A DNA stretch of 45,225 nt. It comes from Myxococcales bacterium (GTDB lineage: Bacteria; Myxococcota_A; Polyangia; Polyangiales; Polyangiaceae). How positions within the stretch are numbered: position 1 is the stretch's first letter; each line of letters begins with the position of its first letter. A program made the position numbers and the translations under genes. Where the stretch lies: the NCBI GenBank assembly GCA_012514535.1, contig JAAZAA010000015.1:1-45225 (forward strand). Reading direction: 5' to 3'. Shown here piece by piece: positions 8,306 to 15,201 of the stretch. The notes under the pieces were generated by a model, which saw only the letters and a program-made list of their open reading frames with translations, searched no databases and had not been told where the DNA came from.

Positions 8306-8866
8306 TTACTTGTCCTGCAAGACCGCCTTCACCTCGATCTTCACGTCCGGCTTGACGCACACACCCAGGTAGCAGGGCTTCTTGATCCCGAACTCCTCGA
8401 TGTTCACGGTGGTGCGTCCAACCACCGCGTAATTACTCCCGTTTCGCTTCACGTCGTACGAGACGGGGACGGTCTTCTCCGTCCCGTGCAAGGTGAACTG
8501 GGCGCTCACCTTCTGATCCTTCAGGGCCTCACCCTCTCCGGGCAGCTTCAGCTTGCTCCGGTCGACGACGAGCTTGGCTTGCTTGTGCTTGTCGACGGCG
8601 AGGGTCTCCTTGAGGTGCTCGTCGCGCTTCTTGATCCCCGTCTTCAGGTCCCCGAGACCAGCGACGAACACCACTTTGCCGTCCTTCTCCGTCACGGTCA
8701 GCGAAGAACCGGAGCCGTCGATCTTGAGCCCGGCAGGACCAACGGCTTGAAATTCTACCGCGAGCGTCTTCGACAAAGAAAACTCCGCGTAGGAGCCCAG
8801 AGCGAAAGTCAGCCCAGCGAGGAGGCCAGCTGCTGCAACGAGAATGCGTCGGGGTTGGGATTTCAT
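8306..8866 (-). CDS. YceI-family periplasmic lipid-binding protein
   Basis: The 186-residue protein has a Sec signal peptide (AAGLLAGLTFALGSYA). A YceI beta-barrel domain follows: VEFQAVGPAGLKIDGSG, then GLGDLKTGIKKRDEHLKETL (the LxTGxxxRDxHL motif), KLKLPGEGEALKDQKV, and FTLHGTEKTVPVSYD. The family folds into a lipocalin-like barrel that binds polyprenyl chains such as quinones. I chose the ATG at 8864-8866, which gives a normal signal peptide; the frame runs 25 codons further. It is followed by the hairpin at 8266-8294 and points the same way as the two CxxCH genes, but the 300-bp gap and the hairpin argue for a separate transcript. Quinone binding next to cytochrome-like genes is suggestive only. 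Confidence 0.88.
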   Translation of the reverse strand: MKSQPRRILVAAAGLLAGLTFALGSYAEFSLSKTLAVEFQAVGPAGLKIDGSGSSLTVTEKDGKVVFVAGLGDLKTGIKKRDEHLKETLAVDKHKQAKLVVDRSKLKLPGEGEALKDQKVSAQFTLHGTEKTVPVSYDVKRNGSNYAVVGRTTVNIEEFGIKKPCYLGVCVKPDVKIEVKAVLQDK

Positions 8867-9065
8867 TGGGCAAGTATCCTCGTGAAGAGAGCCGCTGGCG
8901 GCAACCGTAAGTCGCCGAGCCAACGAGAGTCGTTCGTTCAACTGTAGGCTTTAGGGCCTGAATCGGGTCGAAAAAGTTTGATCGTTTCGCTCCGACCGAA
9001 TGATTACGCTCGCGCTGGGAACCAATCACCCCTCGGAGCCACCATCGTGACCGGTCTACGGGCGC

Positions 9066-9761
9066 TCACCGTGGATGCTTCCCGCCGACGTGTTCGTCGC
9101 ATCCCCGAGGGGTGGGGACGTACCGGAGCGCGCGTCGTGCCACGCGGGTCGCAGGCCAGCAATAGCTGAGCTCGTGGTCAATAGACCAGCCCGGGTGGCT
9201 GGGCGCCGGTTCGCGAGCGAGCAGCACCCAGACCGCCTCCGTGGAGAGGCGCGCGCCCTCCTCCAGCCACCGAGGCGGCGGCAGCGTGGCCCGCGCGACG
9301 GTGTGGGAGAACGTGTGCGCAGCGAGCGCGTCACTCCGACTTCGGACGACATCGACCCCGTCGAGTCCCAAGGTCCCGAGCACGCTGCGCAAGAAGGCCA
9401 CGCGCTTCACCCGAGGCTCGACGAGGGTCCCGCTGAAGCTCGGCGCTCCCTCGGACAGCAAGAGAAACAGAGGGATCCCGGGCGCGCCCGCTCCAGATCC
9501 CACGTCCGCCCAGCGCGCCTCGAGCGCGCCGGAACGCCGACGCTCCTCCCGAGCGATCACGACGGCGTCCGCGAAGGAGAGATCCACGAGCTCGTCCAAG
9601 GTCCGCGCCGCGGTCAGATCCATGCGCGCATTCCAGGTGACCACCTGGTCCAGGTAGACCGAGAAGGCCGTCTCGATCGCAGGTGAGATCGCGAAATCGA
9701 GGTCCTCGAGGAGCCGCGCGATGCGCGATGTCCAGCCAGCCGCAGGGAGATCGAGCGCCAT
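9066..9761 (-). CDS. rsmG: 16S rRNA (guanine527-N7)-methyltransferase RsmG
   Basis: RsmG (GidB) methylates G527 of 16S rRNA using S-adenosylmethionine. The 231-residue protein has the family features: an N-terminal helical part with VTWNARMDLTAARTLDELV, a SAM-binding loop WADVGSGAGAPGIPL (84-98), then VEPRVKRVAFLRSVLGTLGL and the internal VARATLPPPRWLEEG. E. coli RsmG is 207 residues, so the length is ordinary. The ATG at 9759-9761 was chosen over the longer open frame. It is not next to mnmG or parA, its frequent partners. The start is 49 bp from a divergent phosphotransferase gene, so the two share a very short promoter region. Confidence 0.88.
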   Translation of the reverse strand: MALDLPAAGWTSRIARLLEDLDFAISPAIETAFSVYLDQVVTWNARMDLTAARTLDELVDLSFADAVVIAREERRRSGALEARWADVGSGAGAPGIPLFLLLSEGAPSFSGTLVEPRVKRVAFLRSVLGTLGLDGVDVVRSRSDALAAHTFSHTVARATLPPPRWLEEGARLSTEAVWVLLAREPAPSHPGWSIDHELSYCWPATRVARRALRYVPTPRGCDEHVGGKHPR

Positions 9762-9810
9762 GACGCCCCCGGTGTAGCGTAGCTCGCCCCGCTCGGGGTA
9801 GACGAGAGCC

Positions 9811-10875
9811 GTGGTTTCCCCTGCCTCGCCGGCCGTGCCGCCACCACCTCCTCCCTTCGAACCCCTCGAGCGCGCGCTCCGCCGCCTCACGGGCCGCGAG
9901 GCAGCCTATCGCGCCGAGGAGATGAAGGGCGGCGCGTCGACCCGCCGCTTCTTCCGCGTCCACCTCGAGGACGGGAGCACGCTGGTCGCCATGTTCGTCC
10001 CCGGCAAGAGCCAAGAGATCGCCAAGACGAGCGAGGAGGGGCGCCGCTGGCCGTTCCTGGAGGTCCGGGACCTGCTGGCCGAGCGAGGCGTGCTCGTCCC
10101 CCGGATCCTCGCCGAGGCCTGCGACGACGGGCTGCTGCTGGTCGAGGACTTGGGCGACGACACCCTCGCGAACTACCTGACGCGACGCCCCGAGACCCGC
10201 GAGGCGCTCTATCGCGCCGCGGTGCGCGATCTGGCGGCGGCCCAGCGCGCGCTCGCGGAGCTGCCCGCGGGGAGCATCGTCCGGGAGCGAGCCTTCGATC
10301 GGGATCTGCTGCGCTGGGAGGTGGACCATTTCCGGGAGTGGCGCCTGAGCGCTCATGGCATCGAGCTCGGCCCGGCAGATCGAGAGGTCTTCGATCGGGC
10401 CGCGGAGCACCTGGCGACGACCATCGCCGGCTGGCCGCGCGGCTTCGTGCACAGGGACTACCAGAGCCGCAACCTGATGGTGCAGGAGGGCGCCGACGGA
10501 TCGCCCCACCTCGCCTGGATCGATTTCCAGGACGCCATGCTCGGTCCGCGCGTCTACGATCTCGTGGCGCTCCTCACGGACAGCTACCAGGTGTTCACGC
10601 GGGAGTTCATCGAGGCCCGCCTCGACGAGTACGCCGCCGCGCTCGGGCTCTCGTCCGCGGAGCGCCAGCGCATCGGGCGCGAGTTCGACCTCGTGACGGT
10701 GCAGCGCAAGCTGAAGGACGCCGGTCGCTTCGTGTTCATCGACCGACACAACGGCAACCCGGACTTCCTCCAGTTCGTCGAACCCACGATCGGCAAGGCG
10801 CGCGCCGCTCTGGCCCGGCTGCATGACGATCCGATCCTGGCGGAGCTCGACGCCCTCCTCGACCGCGTGCTCTGA
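9811..10875 (+). CDS. Phosphotransferase, AmgK-like (N-acetylmuramate/N-acetylglucosamine anomeric kinase type)
   Basis: The 354-residue protein has the aminoglycoside-phosphotransferase kinase fold: GGASTRRFFRV near the N-terminus, LLLVEDLGDDTL, the catalytic HRDYQSRNLMV and the metal-binding WIDFQDAMLGPRVYDLVALL. The last two segments match the AmgK subgroup, which phosphorylates the anomeric position of MurNAc/GlcNAc during peptidoglycan recycling (family knowledge). The usual partner MurU, a nucleotidyltransferase, is not next to it, so the substrate is not certain. Translation is taken from the GTG at 9811; an internal ATG (METKGG-like, at MKGGAST) would lose part of the N-lobe. A Pro-rich start PVPPPPPPFEP is unusual but short. 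Confidence 0.78.
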   Translation: MVSPASPAVPPPPPPFEPLERALRRLTGREAAYRAEEMKGGASTRRFFRVHLEDGSTLVAMFVPGKSQEIAKTSEEGRRWPFLEVRDLLAERGVLVPRILAEACDDGLLLVEDLGDDTLANYLTRRPETREALYRAAVRDLAAAQRALAELPAGSIVRERAFDRDLLRWEVDHFREWRLSAHGIELGPADREVFDRAAEHLATTIAGWPRGFVHRDYQSRNLMVQEGADGSPHLAWIDFQDAMLGPRVYDLVALLTDSYQVFTREFIEARLDEYAAALGLSSAERQRIGREFDLVTVQRKLKDAGRFVFIDRHNGNPDFLQFVEPTIGKARAALARLHDDPILAELDALLDRVL

Positions 10876-10996
10876 GCGCGCGCCGTCTCCTCATCCGTGG
10901 GAGGGCGCCCGCGACGCGCTCACGAGGCGCTCACGACGTACGCCCCGGCGCTCCCCGCTCCGCTGCCGGCCCCTATGGCAAGCCCCCCGCGTGGGC

Positions 10997-12079
10997 TCAG
11001 CCCACCTCCAGGCGCTCCTCGGCCCAGCGCGTGTCGTAGAAGCCGAGCTCCGCGCCGAGCTGCAGCCCTCGCACAACATCGAGGAGCGCGCCCAAGGCCG
11101 CGTCCTGCTCTCCCAGGCACAGATCGAAGAAGTCGTCCCTCTCGCCGAATCCGGTGCCCACGACCGCGCCGCAGCCCGCTCCCCGCAGGGCTTCGTCCAG
11201 GGTCTTTTCGACGCGCTCTCGGCGCTCCACGCGCGCCGCACCGCGGACGGCAGGAGAGCGCAGCCACACGAACCGCTCCCCCCAGCGGGAGAAGCGACGC
11301 GAGTGAAACGGCAACCCCTCCAGGGCACATTTCAGGAGCTCCGGGAGCCAGGTCACCGCAGCGAGGCGCTCCGGTTGCATCCCCTCCGACGTCGGCTCCA
11401 GCTCGAGCCAGACCCACTCGGCGCCGACGGGCCGTTGCCAGAGGGGCGTCGCGGGCAGCTGAGCCTCCACCGCCGCGGTGGCGCTCGCCAGTAGCTCACC
11501 GAGCTGGGTGAGGGGGTACGTCTCCGGGTCGTTGCCTCCCTGGAGGACACGCAGCGGTCCCGAGCGCGGCAACGGTGTCGTCCCGATGGCGACCACCCAG
11601 TCATCCACGAGGGCCTCCCCGAGCAGCGCGTCCACCAGCTCTTCGGCGACCTCCTGGGGATCTCCAGGGACCGCAGGCAGCGCCAGCACCAGCTCGAGCA
11701 GGTGCCCCCGCGTGAAGCCCCCGCGGACCCGGGCCGCCGAAAGATCGACCCGATGGAGGCGCTGGAGCTCCTCCAGAACCAGCGGGTACGGCCGCGCCGG
11801 TCGCCCGACGCTCACGCGCAGAGACGTCCCCGCTGCCTGGGCCGCCGCGAGCTCCGCCGCGCCGCGCGCCTCCAGCCCCGCATAGGTCACCCCCCAGCGG
11901 CCAGGCCCCGGGCCTGGCTCCAGGCCGAGCCGCGGGTCGATCTGGCGGAGCAGGCGTGAGGCCCCCTCGAGGGGCGCCCCCGCGTCGAGCTCCCCCCAGA
12001 GGAGCCGGGCCGCCTCCACGGCCCGCGAGTGGGCGGCTCGGGCGGGCGGGTCTCCAAACTGGGCGAAGCAGAGCGCCAT
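10997..12079 (-). CDS. Hypothetical protein, function unknown
   Basis: I do not recognise this 360-residue protein. It has no signal peptide, membrane segment, or common catalytic or cofactor motif. Composition is Ala/Leu/Glu/Arg-rich with regular helical stretches, for example an Ala-rich helix around residue 70-85 and AEELVDALLGEAL. There is also an aromatic-rich middle part (PLWQRPVGAEWVWLELEPTS and RFSRWGERFVWLRS). Codon use matches neighbouring real genes. The start ATG (12077-12079) is close to the divergent slyX-like gene, so both promoters fall in the 54 bp between them or inside the coding ends. It is likely a soluble cytoplasmic protein. Confidence 0.65.
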   Translation of the reverse strand: MALCFAQFGDPPARAAHSRAVEAARLLWGELDAGAPLEGASRLLRQIDPRLGLEPGPGPGRWGVTYAGLEARGAAELAAAQAAGTSLRVSVGRPARPYPLVLEELQRLHRVDLSAARVRGGFTRGHLLELVLALPAVPGDPQEVAEELVDALLGEALVDDWVVAIGTTPLPRSGPLRVLQGGNDPETYPLTQLGELLASATAAVEAQLPATPLWQRPVGAEWVWLELEPTSEGMQPERLAAVTWLPELLKCALEGLPFHSRRFSRWGERFVWLRSPAVRGAARVERRERVEKTLDEALRGAGCGAVVGTGFGERDDFFDLCLGEQDAALGALLDVVRGLQLGAELGFYDTRWAEERLEVG

Positions 12080-12133
12080 GGGGGCGCCATGCTACCCTCG
12101 CCGAGGCGGATTGGCCTCCCGCCCGCACGACCG

Positions 12134-12421
12134 ATGCCCGCCAGATCTGGAGCCCCCTTGCGCCCCGACGACGCTGCCCCCGACGACGCTGCCCTCGACG
12201 ACGCTGCCCTCGACGGCGCTGCCCTCGACGAACGATTCATCGCCCTGGAGACCAAGGTCGCCTACCAGGACAAGCTCATCGCCGAGCTGAACGAGGTCAT
12301 CGTGGAGCAGACCCGCGAGCTGACCCTCTTGACCAAGCGCCTCGAGCACCTCGAACGCTACGTCCGCGATCCGGAAGAGGACACCGCTCCGCCCGCGAAC
12401 GAGCGGCCTCCCCACTACTGA
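12134..12421 (+). CDS. slyX: SlyX-like coiled-coil protein with a repeat-encoded N-terminal extension
   Basis: The C-terminal half reads RFIALETKVAYQDKLIAELN, then EVIVEQTRELTLLTKRLEHL. This is the SlyX pattern of a short parallel coiled coil with heptad Leu/Ile positions. SlyX proteins are about 70 residues and have no firmly known function. Here about 30 extra residues precede it, encoded by four copies of a 15-bp tandem repeat (DDAAP, DDAAL, DDAAL, DGAAL). The start is uncertain: ATG 12134 gives 95 residues and leaves 54 bp to the divergent gene, while ATG 12089 would give 110 residues. Neither has a strong ribosome-binding site. Confidence 0.7.
   Translation: MPARSGAPLRPDDAAPDDAALDDAALDGAALDERFIALETKVAYQDKLIAELNEVIVEQTRELTLLTKRLEHLERYVRDPEEDTAPPANERPPHY
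12165..12228 (+). repeat. In-frame 15-bp tandem repeat in slyX, four copies
   Basis: The unit GACGACGCTGCCCTC and close variants occur four times back to back, each encoding D-D/G-A-A-L/P. The unit length is a multiple of three, so copy-number slips would keep the frame and change the length of an acidic N-terminal tail. Confidence 0.85.
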
Positions 12422-12590
12422 TCGGTCGCGGCTCGTCAGGCGCACGGTCGCCACGCCGCGCTCCGCCGTCTCCGCGCGGCGCAGGGCCGACGGTCGCGAC
12501 GGCCACGGAACGAGGCCCCTCCGCAGAGGCGCGCTCCGAAAAAGCTCCTCCGACGAAGCGCAGCGCAGGGCGTCCCCGCGACCGCAGTGA

Positions 12591-12626
12591 CCGGACACTC
12601 GTCCGCGGAACGCGACGAGTGTCCGG
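12591..12626. promoter_or_regulatory. Perfect 13-bp inverted repeat, candidate enhancer-binding-protein site
   Basis: CCGGACACTCGTC (12591-12603) is repeated in inverted form as GACGAGTGTCCGG (12614-12626) with a 10-bp spacer. The dyad centre is about 119 bp upstream of the start predicted from the sigma-54 promoter at 12702-12716, the usual distance for an upstream activator site. A second, shorter inverted repeat (GGCCGCC 12625-12631 with GGCGGCC 12646-12652) follows. It could instead be a hairpin after slyX, but it is 170 bp beyond that stop and has no T-tract. Confidence 0.55.
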
Positions 12627-12701
12627 CCGCCGCTGTCCGTTCTCTGGCGGCCACCCCCTGCCGACACCGGAAAATTCCGGGATTTCGCGGTGAATCCCCG
12701 C

Positions 12702-12716
12702 TGGCACGGGGGGTGC
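12702..12716 (+). promoter_or_regulatory. Sigma-54 (RpoN) promoter, -24/-12 type
   Basis: The sequence TGGCACGGGGGGTGC matches the consensus TGGCACG-N4-TTGC at 10 of the 11 fixed positions. The invariant GG (12703-12704) and GC (12715-12716) have the required 10-bp spacing. The predicted start is near 12728. An inverted repeat CCGGA-AAAT-TCCGG (12667-12680) in an unusually AT-rich patch lies just upstream and could be a bending or regulator site. Transcription would run into the three structured repeats. Confidence 0.7.
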
Positions 12717-12840
12717 ATTAGGTCCGAGCGTAACGACGGCGGGCGTTCTGCTCGAGTCCAATCAGGGAGGTTGTTTGTTGGTTCGGTCGGCTCCTCGGGA
12801 GCCCCGACCCCCAAGACGTAGGAGAGAAATCGAACGAGAG

Positions 12841-12940
12841 CCGAGGAGTCTCGGGAGTGGTTGCGTTTCAGGTCTGACGTGTCCCCCCGCCATCCCCCTC
12901 ATTCCCCCGCGTCCGGCTCCAGCCTCCCCGGACTCCTCGG
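12841..12940 (+). repeat. Structured repeat copy A
   Basis: The outer stem pairs 12841-12857 with 12924-12940 (15 Watson-Crick pairs, one G-U, one mismatch). A 14-nt 5' bulge leads to an inner stem, GTCTGAC (12872-12878) with GTCCGGC (12911-12917), which has one mismatch and one G-U. The loop (12879-12910, 32 nt) is C-rich and contains CCATCCCCCTC. Confidence 0.8.
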
Positions 12941-13121
12941 CTCCCGCTCCTTTCATCCTTCCTTCCGCTCCTTGGCTTCGCCCCTTTCTTTGACGACGAA
13001 CGTCAGGATCGAACGGCTCTTCGGCAGAAACTTTCGGGCGCATCGTCCCCAACTGAGTCACACTGAAATAGAACGGTCTTTGCAGAGCATCCCAGCGAGC
13101 TGACTTTCCCGAGCCGACTTC

Positions 13122-13242
13122 CCAGGGAACCAAGGAGTTCGGACGCGTCGCAGACTCTCTCGGTCGGACGGTCTTCCTCCCCTTCCATCCCCCCCTCCCC
13201 CCAGTCCGGCCCCGTACGCCTCCGGACTCCTTGGTTCTCTGG
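13122..13242 (+). repeat. Structured repeat copy B
   Basis: This is the strongest copy. The outer stem pairs 13122-13148 with 13216-13242: 27 positions with 24 Watson-Crick pairs, two G-U pairs and one mismatch. A 14-nt 5' bulge precedes the inner stem GTCGGAC (13163-13169) with GTCCGGC (13204-13210). The 34-nt loop is almost all pyrimidine and contains CCATCCCCCCCT. One outer pair is A-T here where copies A and C have G-C, a compensatory change. Confidence 0.85.
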
Positions 13243-13296
13243 CTCCTTCTCGACTTCCCATCTGCTCAGCTTGAAGCCTGCCCGGCTGGTGGCCGG

Positions 13297-13402
13297 GCCT
13301 CCGAGGAGTTTCGGGAGCGCTGTGTTCTCTGGTCGGACGCATCCCGCCATCCCCCCTCCCCTCCCCTCGCGTCCGGCTCGCGCTCCCGGACTCCTCGGAG
13401 GC
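13297..13402 (+). repeat. Structured repeat copy C
   Basis: The outer stem pairs 13297-13319 with 13381-13402, with a single bulged base near 13310-13312 and G-U pairs beside it. A 12-nt bulge leads to the inner stem GTCGGAC (13332-13338) with GTCCGGC (13371-13377). The 32-nt loop contains CCATCCCCCCTCCC. Sequence similarity to copy A is high in both arms and in the loop. Confidence 0.85.
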
Positions 13403-13565
13403 CTCGCCCCTCGCCGCGAACCCCAACGGATCAGCCGCAGCGATGAGGGGCGTCCCCCCTTCGACCGTCCCCTCTGCCGTTCGTCGTTTCTTCGCCCGGC
13501 GACCCAGGTCGCGGCCGCTGCCGTAGAGTGCTCCATCGATCCATATCCAGCGGGTCGACGGAAAG

Positions 13566-14999
13566 GTGCTCTTGATCTTCAGCCGAGCCAGCCTGGAGCT
13601 CCTCGCCTCGGGGCGCGTCGTCCTCGCGCTCTTTTCCGTGCTCGTCCTCGTGGCGCTGCTCACCGTGCCCTCGGTCTTGCTGCGGCGCCGAGGTCGTCCT
13701 GCGGCGGCGCTGTCCTGGCTCCTGGCTCTGTTCGCCTTGCCGGGGTTCGGTGTGCTCGCCTGGTGGGCGTTCGGTAGGACTCACCTCGAGCGCAAGAAGC
13801 GACGCCGCGCCCGCAAACACCGCGCCTTCGCCCAGGCCCGCGCCGTGCCCGGCCTGCAGCGCGGGACCATCTTCGATCGCCAGATGCCGCGGCGCGCCCA
13901 GGGGGAGTGCGTCTTCCCGAGCCGCGGCAACCGCATGCGCCTCCTGCTCGACGGCCCCGACGCCTACGCGGCGATGGAAGAGGCGATCGCGGGCGCGCGC
14001 AGCACCATCCACATCGCCATGTACATCTGGCAGAACGACACCACGGGTCGGCGTATCCGCGACCTGCTCGTGGAGCGGGCGCGAGCTGGCGTGCAGGTAC
14101 GCGTGCTGGTGGACGGCTTCGGGAGCCGGGGCTTCATGCGGCGGCTGGGCAAGCCGCTGCTCGAGGCGGGGGCCCGGGTGGCCGTGTTTCTGCCGTCCCG
14201 CTTCACCCCCTTCGACTCACCGCGCACGAACTTCGTCAACCACCGCAAGATCCTCGTGGTGGACGGCGCGGTCGCGTTCACCGGCGGCATGAACGTCGGA
14301 GACGAGTACGCGCAACGCTGGCGCGATGCCATGGTCCGCCTCGAGGGCCCGGCCGTACTCGACCTGCAGCACGTCTTCCTCGACGACTGGTACTTCGCCA
14401 CCGACGAGCTGGTCGAAGACGACCCCGAGCCCGAGCTCCTCGCCCACGCGGGGGGCATCGACCTGGCCATCATCGCCAGCGGCCCCGACAGCGAGGCCTG
14501 GATCCACGACGCCTACTTCCTGTCCCTCACCCAGGCCAAGGAGCGGATCTGGATCGCCACGCCCTACTTCATCCCAGGGCCCGCGATCTTGGCGGCGCTC
14601 CGCACCGCGGCGGGGCGCGGCGTCGACGTGCGCATCGTGGTCCCCGCCGAGTCGGACGTCGTCCTCGTCACCTGGGCGTCGCGCTCGTTCTATCGGATGT
14701 TGCTGCACGCGGGGGTGCGCATCTTCGAGTACGGGGGGACGATGCTCCACGGCAAGGCCCTCGTCACCGATCACCTGATCGGCAGCGTGGGCACCGCGAA
14801 CATCGATAGCAGGAGCTTTCGCCTGAGCTTCGAGGTGGGGTGCTTCTTCGCGTCGCGGGAGCCGAACGAACGGTTGGCGGCCTGGATCGAGTCCCTCTGC
14901 GACGCCGCGACGGAGGTGACCCTCGAGGCCATCGCGCGCAAACCTCTGACGCAGAAGCTGGCCGAGTCGGTGGCCCACTTGGGGAGCCCGCTCCTCTGA
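13566..14999 (+). CDS. cls: Cardiolipin synthase (phospholipase D superfamily)
   Basis: The enzyme condenses phosphatidylglycerol molecules to cardiolipin at the inner membrane. The 477-residue protein has two N-terminal membrane segments (about 17-39 and 46-69), a basic linker (RKKRRRARKH) and two HKD catalytic motifs: HRKILVVDGAVAFTGG (H226, K228, D233) and HGKALVTDHLIGSVGTANID (H395, K397, D402). Length and order match bacterial ClsA-type enzymes. I take the GTG at 13566, which has GGAAAG just upstream. It follows the structured region and the sigma-54 promoter, so that promoter could also drive it through an unusually long leader. Two lipid-exporter-type genes come next on the same strand. 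Confidence 0.92.
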   Translation: MLLIFSRASLELLASGRVVLALFSVLVLVALLTVPSVLLRRRGRPAAALSWLLALFALPGFGVLAWWAFGRTHLERKKRRRARKHRAFAQARAVPGLQRGTIFDRQMPRRAQGECVFPSRGNRMRLLLDGPDAYAAMEEAIAGARSTIHIAMYIWQNDTTGRRIRDLLVERARAGVQVRVLVDGFGSRGFMRRLGKPLLEAGARVAVFLPSRFTPFDSPRTNFVNHRKILVVDGAVAFTGGMNVGDEYAQRWRDAMVRLEGPAVLDLQHVFLDDWYFATDELVEDDPEPELLAHAGGIDLAIIASGPDSEAWIHDAYFLSLTQAKERIWIATPYFIPGPAILAALRTAAGRGVDVRIVVPAESDVVLVTWASRSFYRMLLHAGVRIFEYGGTMLHGKALVTDHLIGSVGTANIDSRSFRLSFEVGCFFASREPNERLAAWIESLCDAATEVTLEAIARKPLTQKLAESVAHLGSPLL

Positions 15000-15201
15000 G
15001 AGTGAAACGGGAGACGACCGGAGCGCCGCTCGGGAACGCCAGCGAGCCTGACGCAGATCGATGGCTCGGATGGTTCGTTCTCACGGGCGCATCGCCGACG
15101 CGCAGCTATAAGAAGGCGCCCTCTCGTTGATTTCGAGGCCCCCTGGGCCTAGCACCCCGTGCACCGCCGGAGCGGCCCCTCCTGCTCGGCGGCCCCCTCC
15201 C

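Larger units (their letters stand above)
12728..13402 (+). ncRNA. Predicted structured transcript: leader hairpin plus three C-rich-loop hairpins
   Basis: From the predicted sigma-54 start the sequence holds no credible protein gene; codon use, Pro/Ser/Arg-rich translations and lower GC differ from neighbouring genes. It folds on paper into a leader hairpin (about 12784-12809, GGTCGG with CCGACC) followed by three copies of the same element at 12841-12940, 13122-13242 and 13297-13402. Pyrimidine-rich spacers separate them. The cardiolipin synthase gene begins 163 bp after the last copy, so the transcript could be a free RNA or a very long 5' leader. The 3' end is not clear: CGCCCCTC (13405-13412) can pair with GAGGGGCG (13445-13452), but no U-tract follows. 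Function is unknown. Confidence 0.55.

Noticed and set aside
12775-12993. A 72-codon frame starting at TTG with GGGAGG upstream, through structured copy A
   Set aside because: Codon choice (AGG, AGA, CTT, many CCC) and composition do not match the real genes here, the frame crosses both arms of a strong hairpin, and the start is TTG. The good ribosome-site-like sequence may be chance; a short leader peptide cannot be excluded.
12841-13402. CRISPR array or retron from the three repeats
   Set aside because: The repeats are about 100 bp, internally paired and diverged, with unequal spacers. There is no Cas gene and no reverse transcriptase in the window.
13003-13663. Minus-strand frames across the structured copies with similar Gly/Arg-rich translations
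   Set aside because: The similarity between their translations follows from the DNA repeat itself. They have no domain and no good start, and they run opposite to the sigma-54 promoter.
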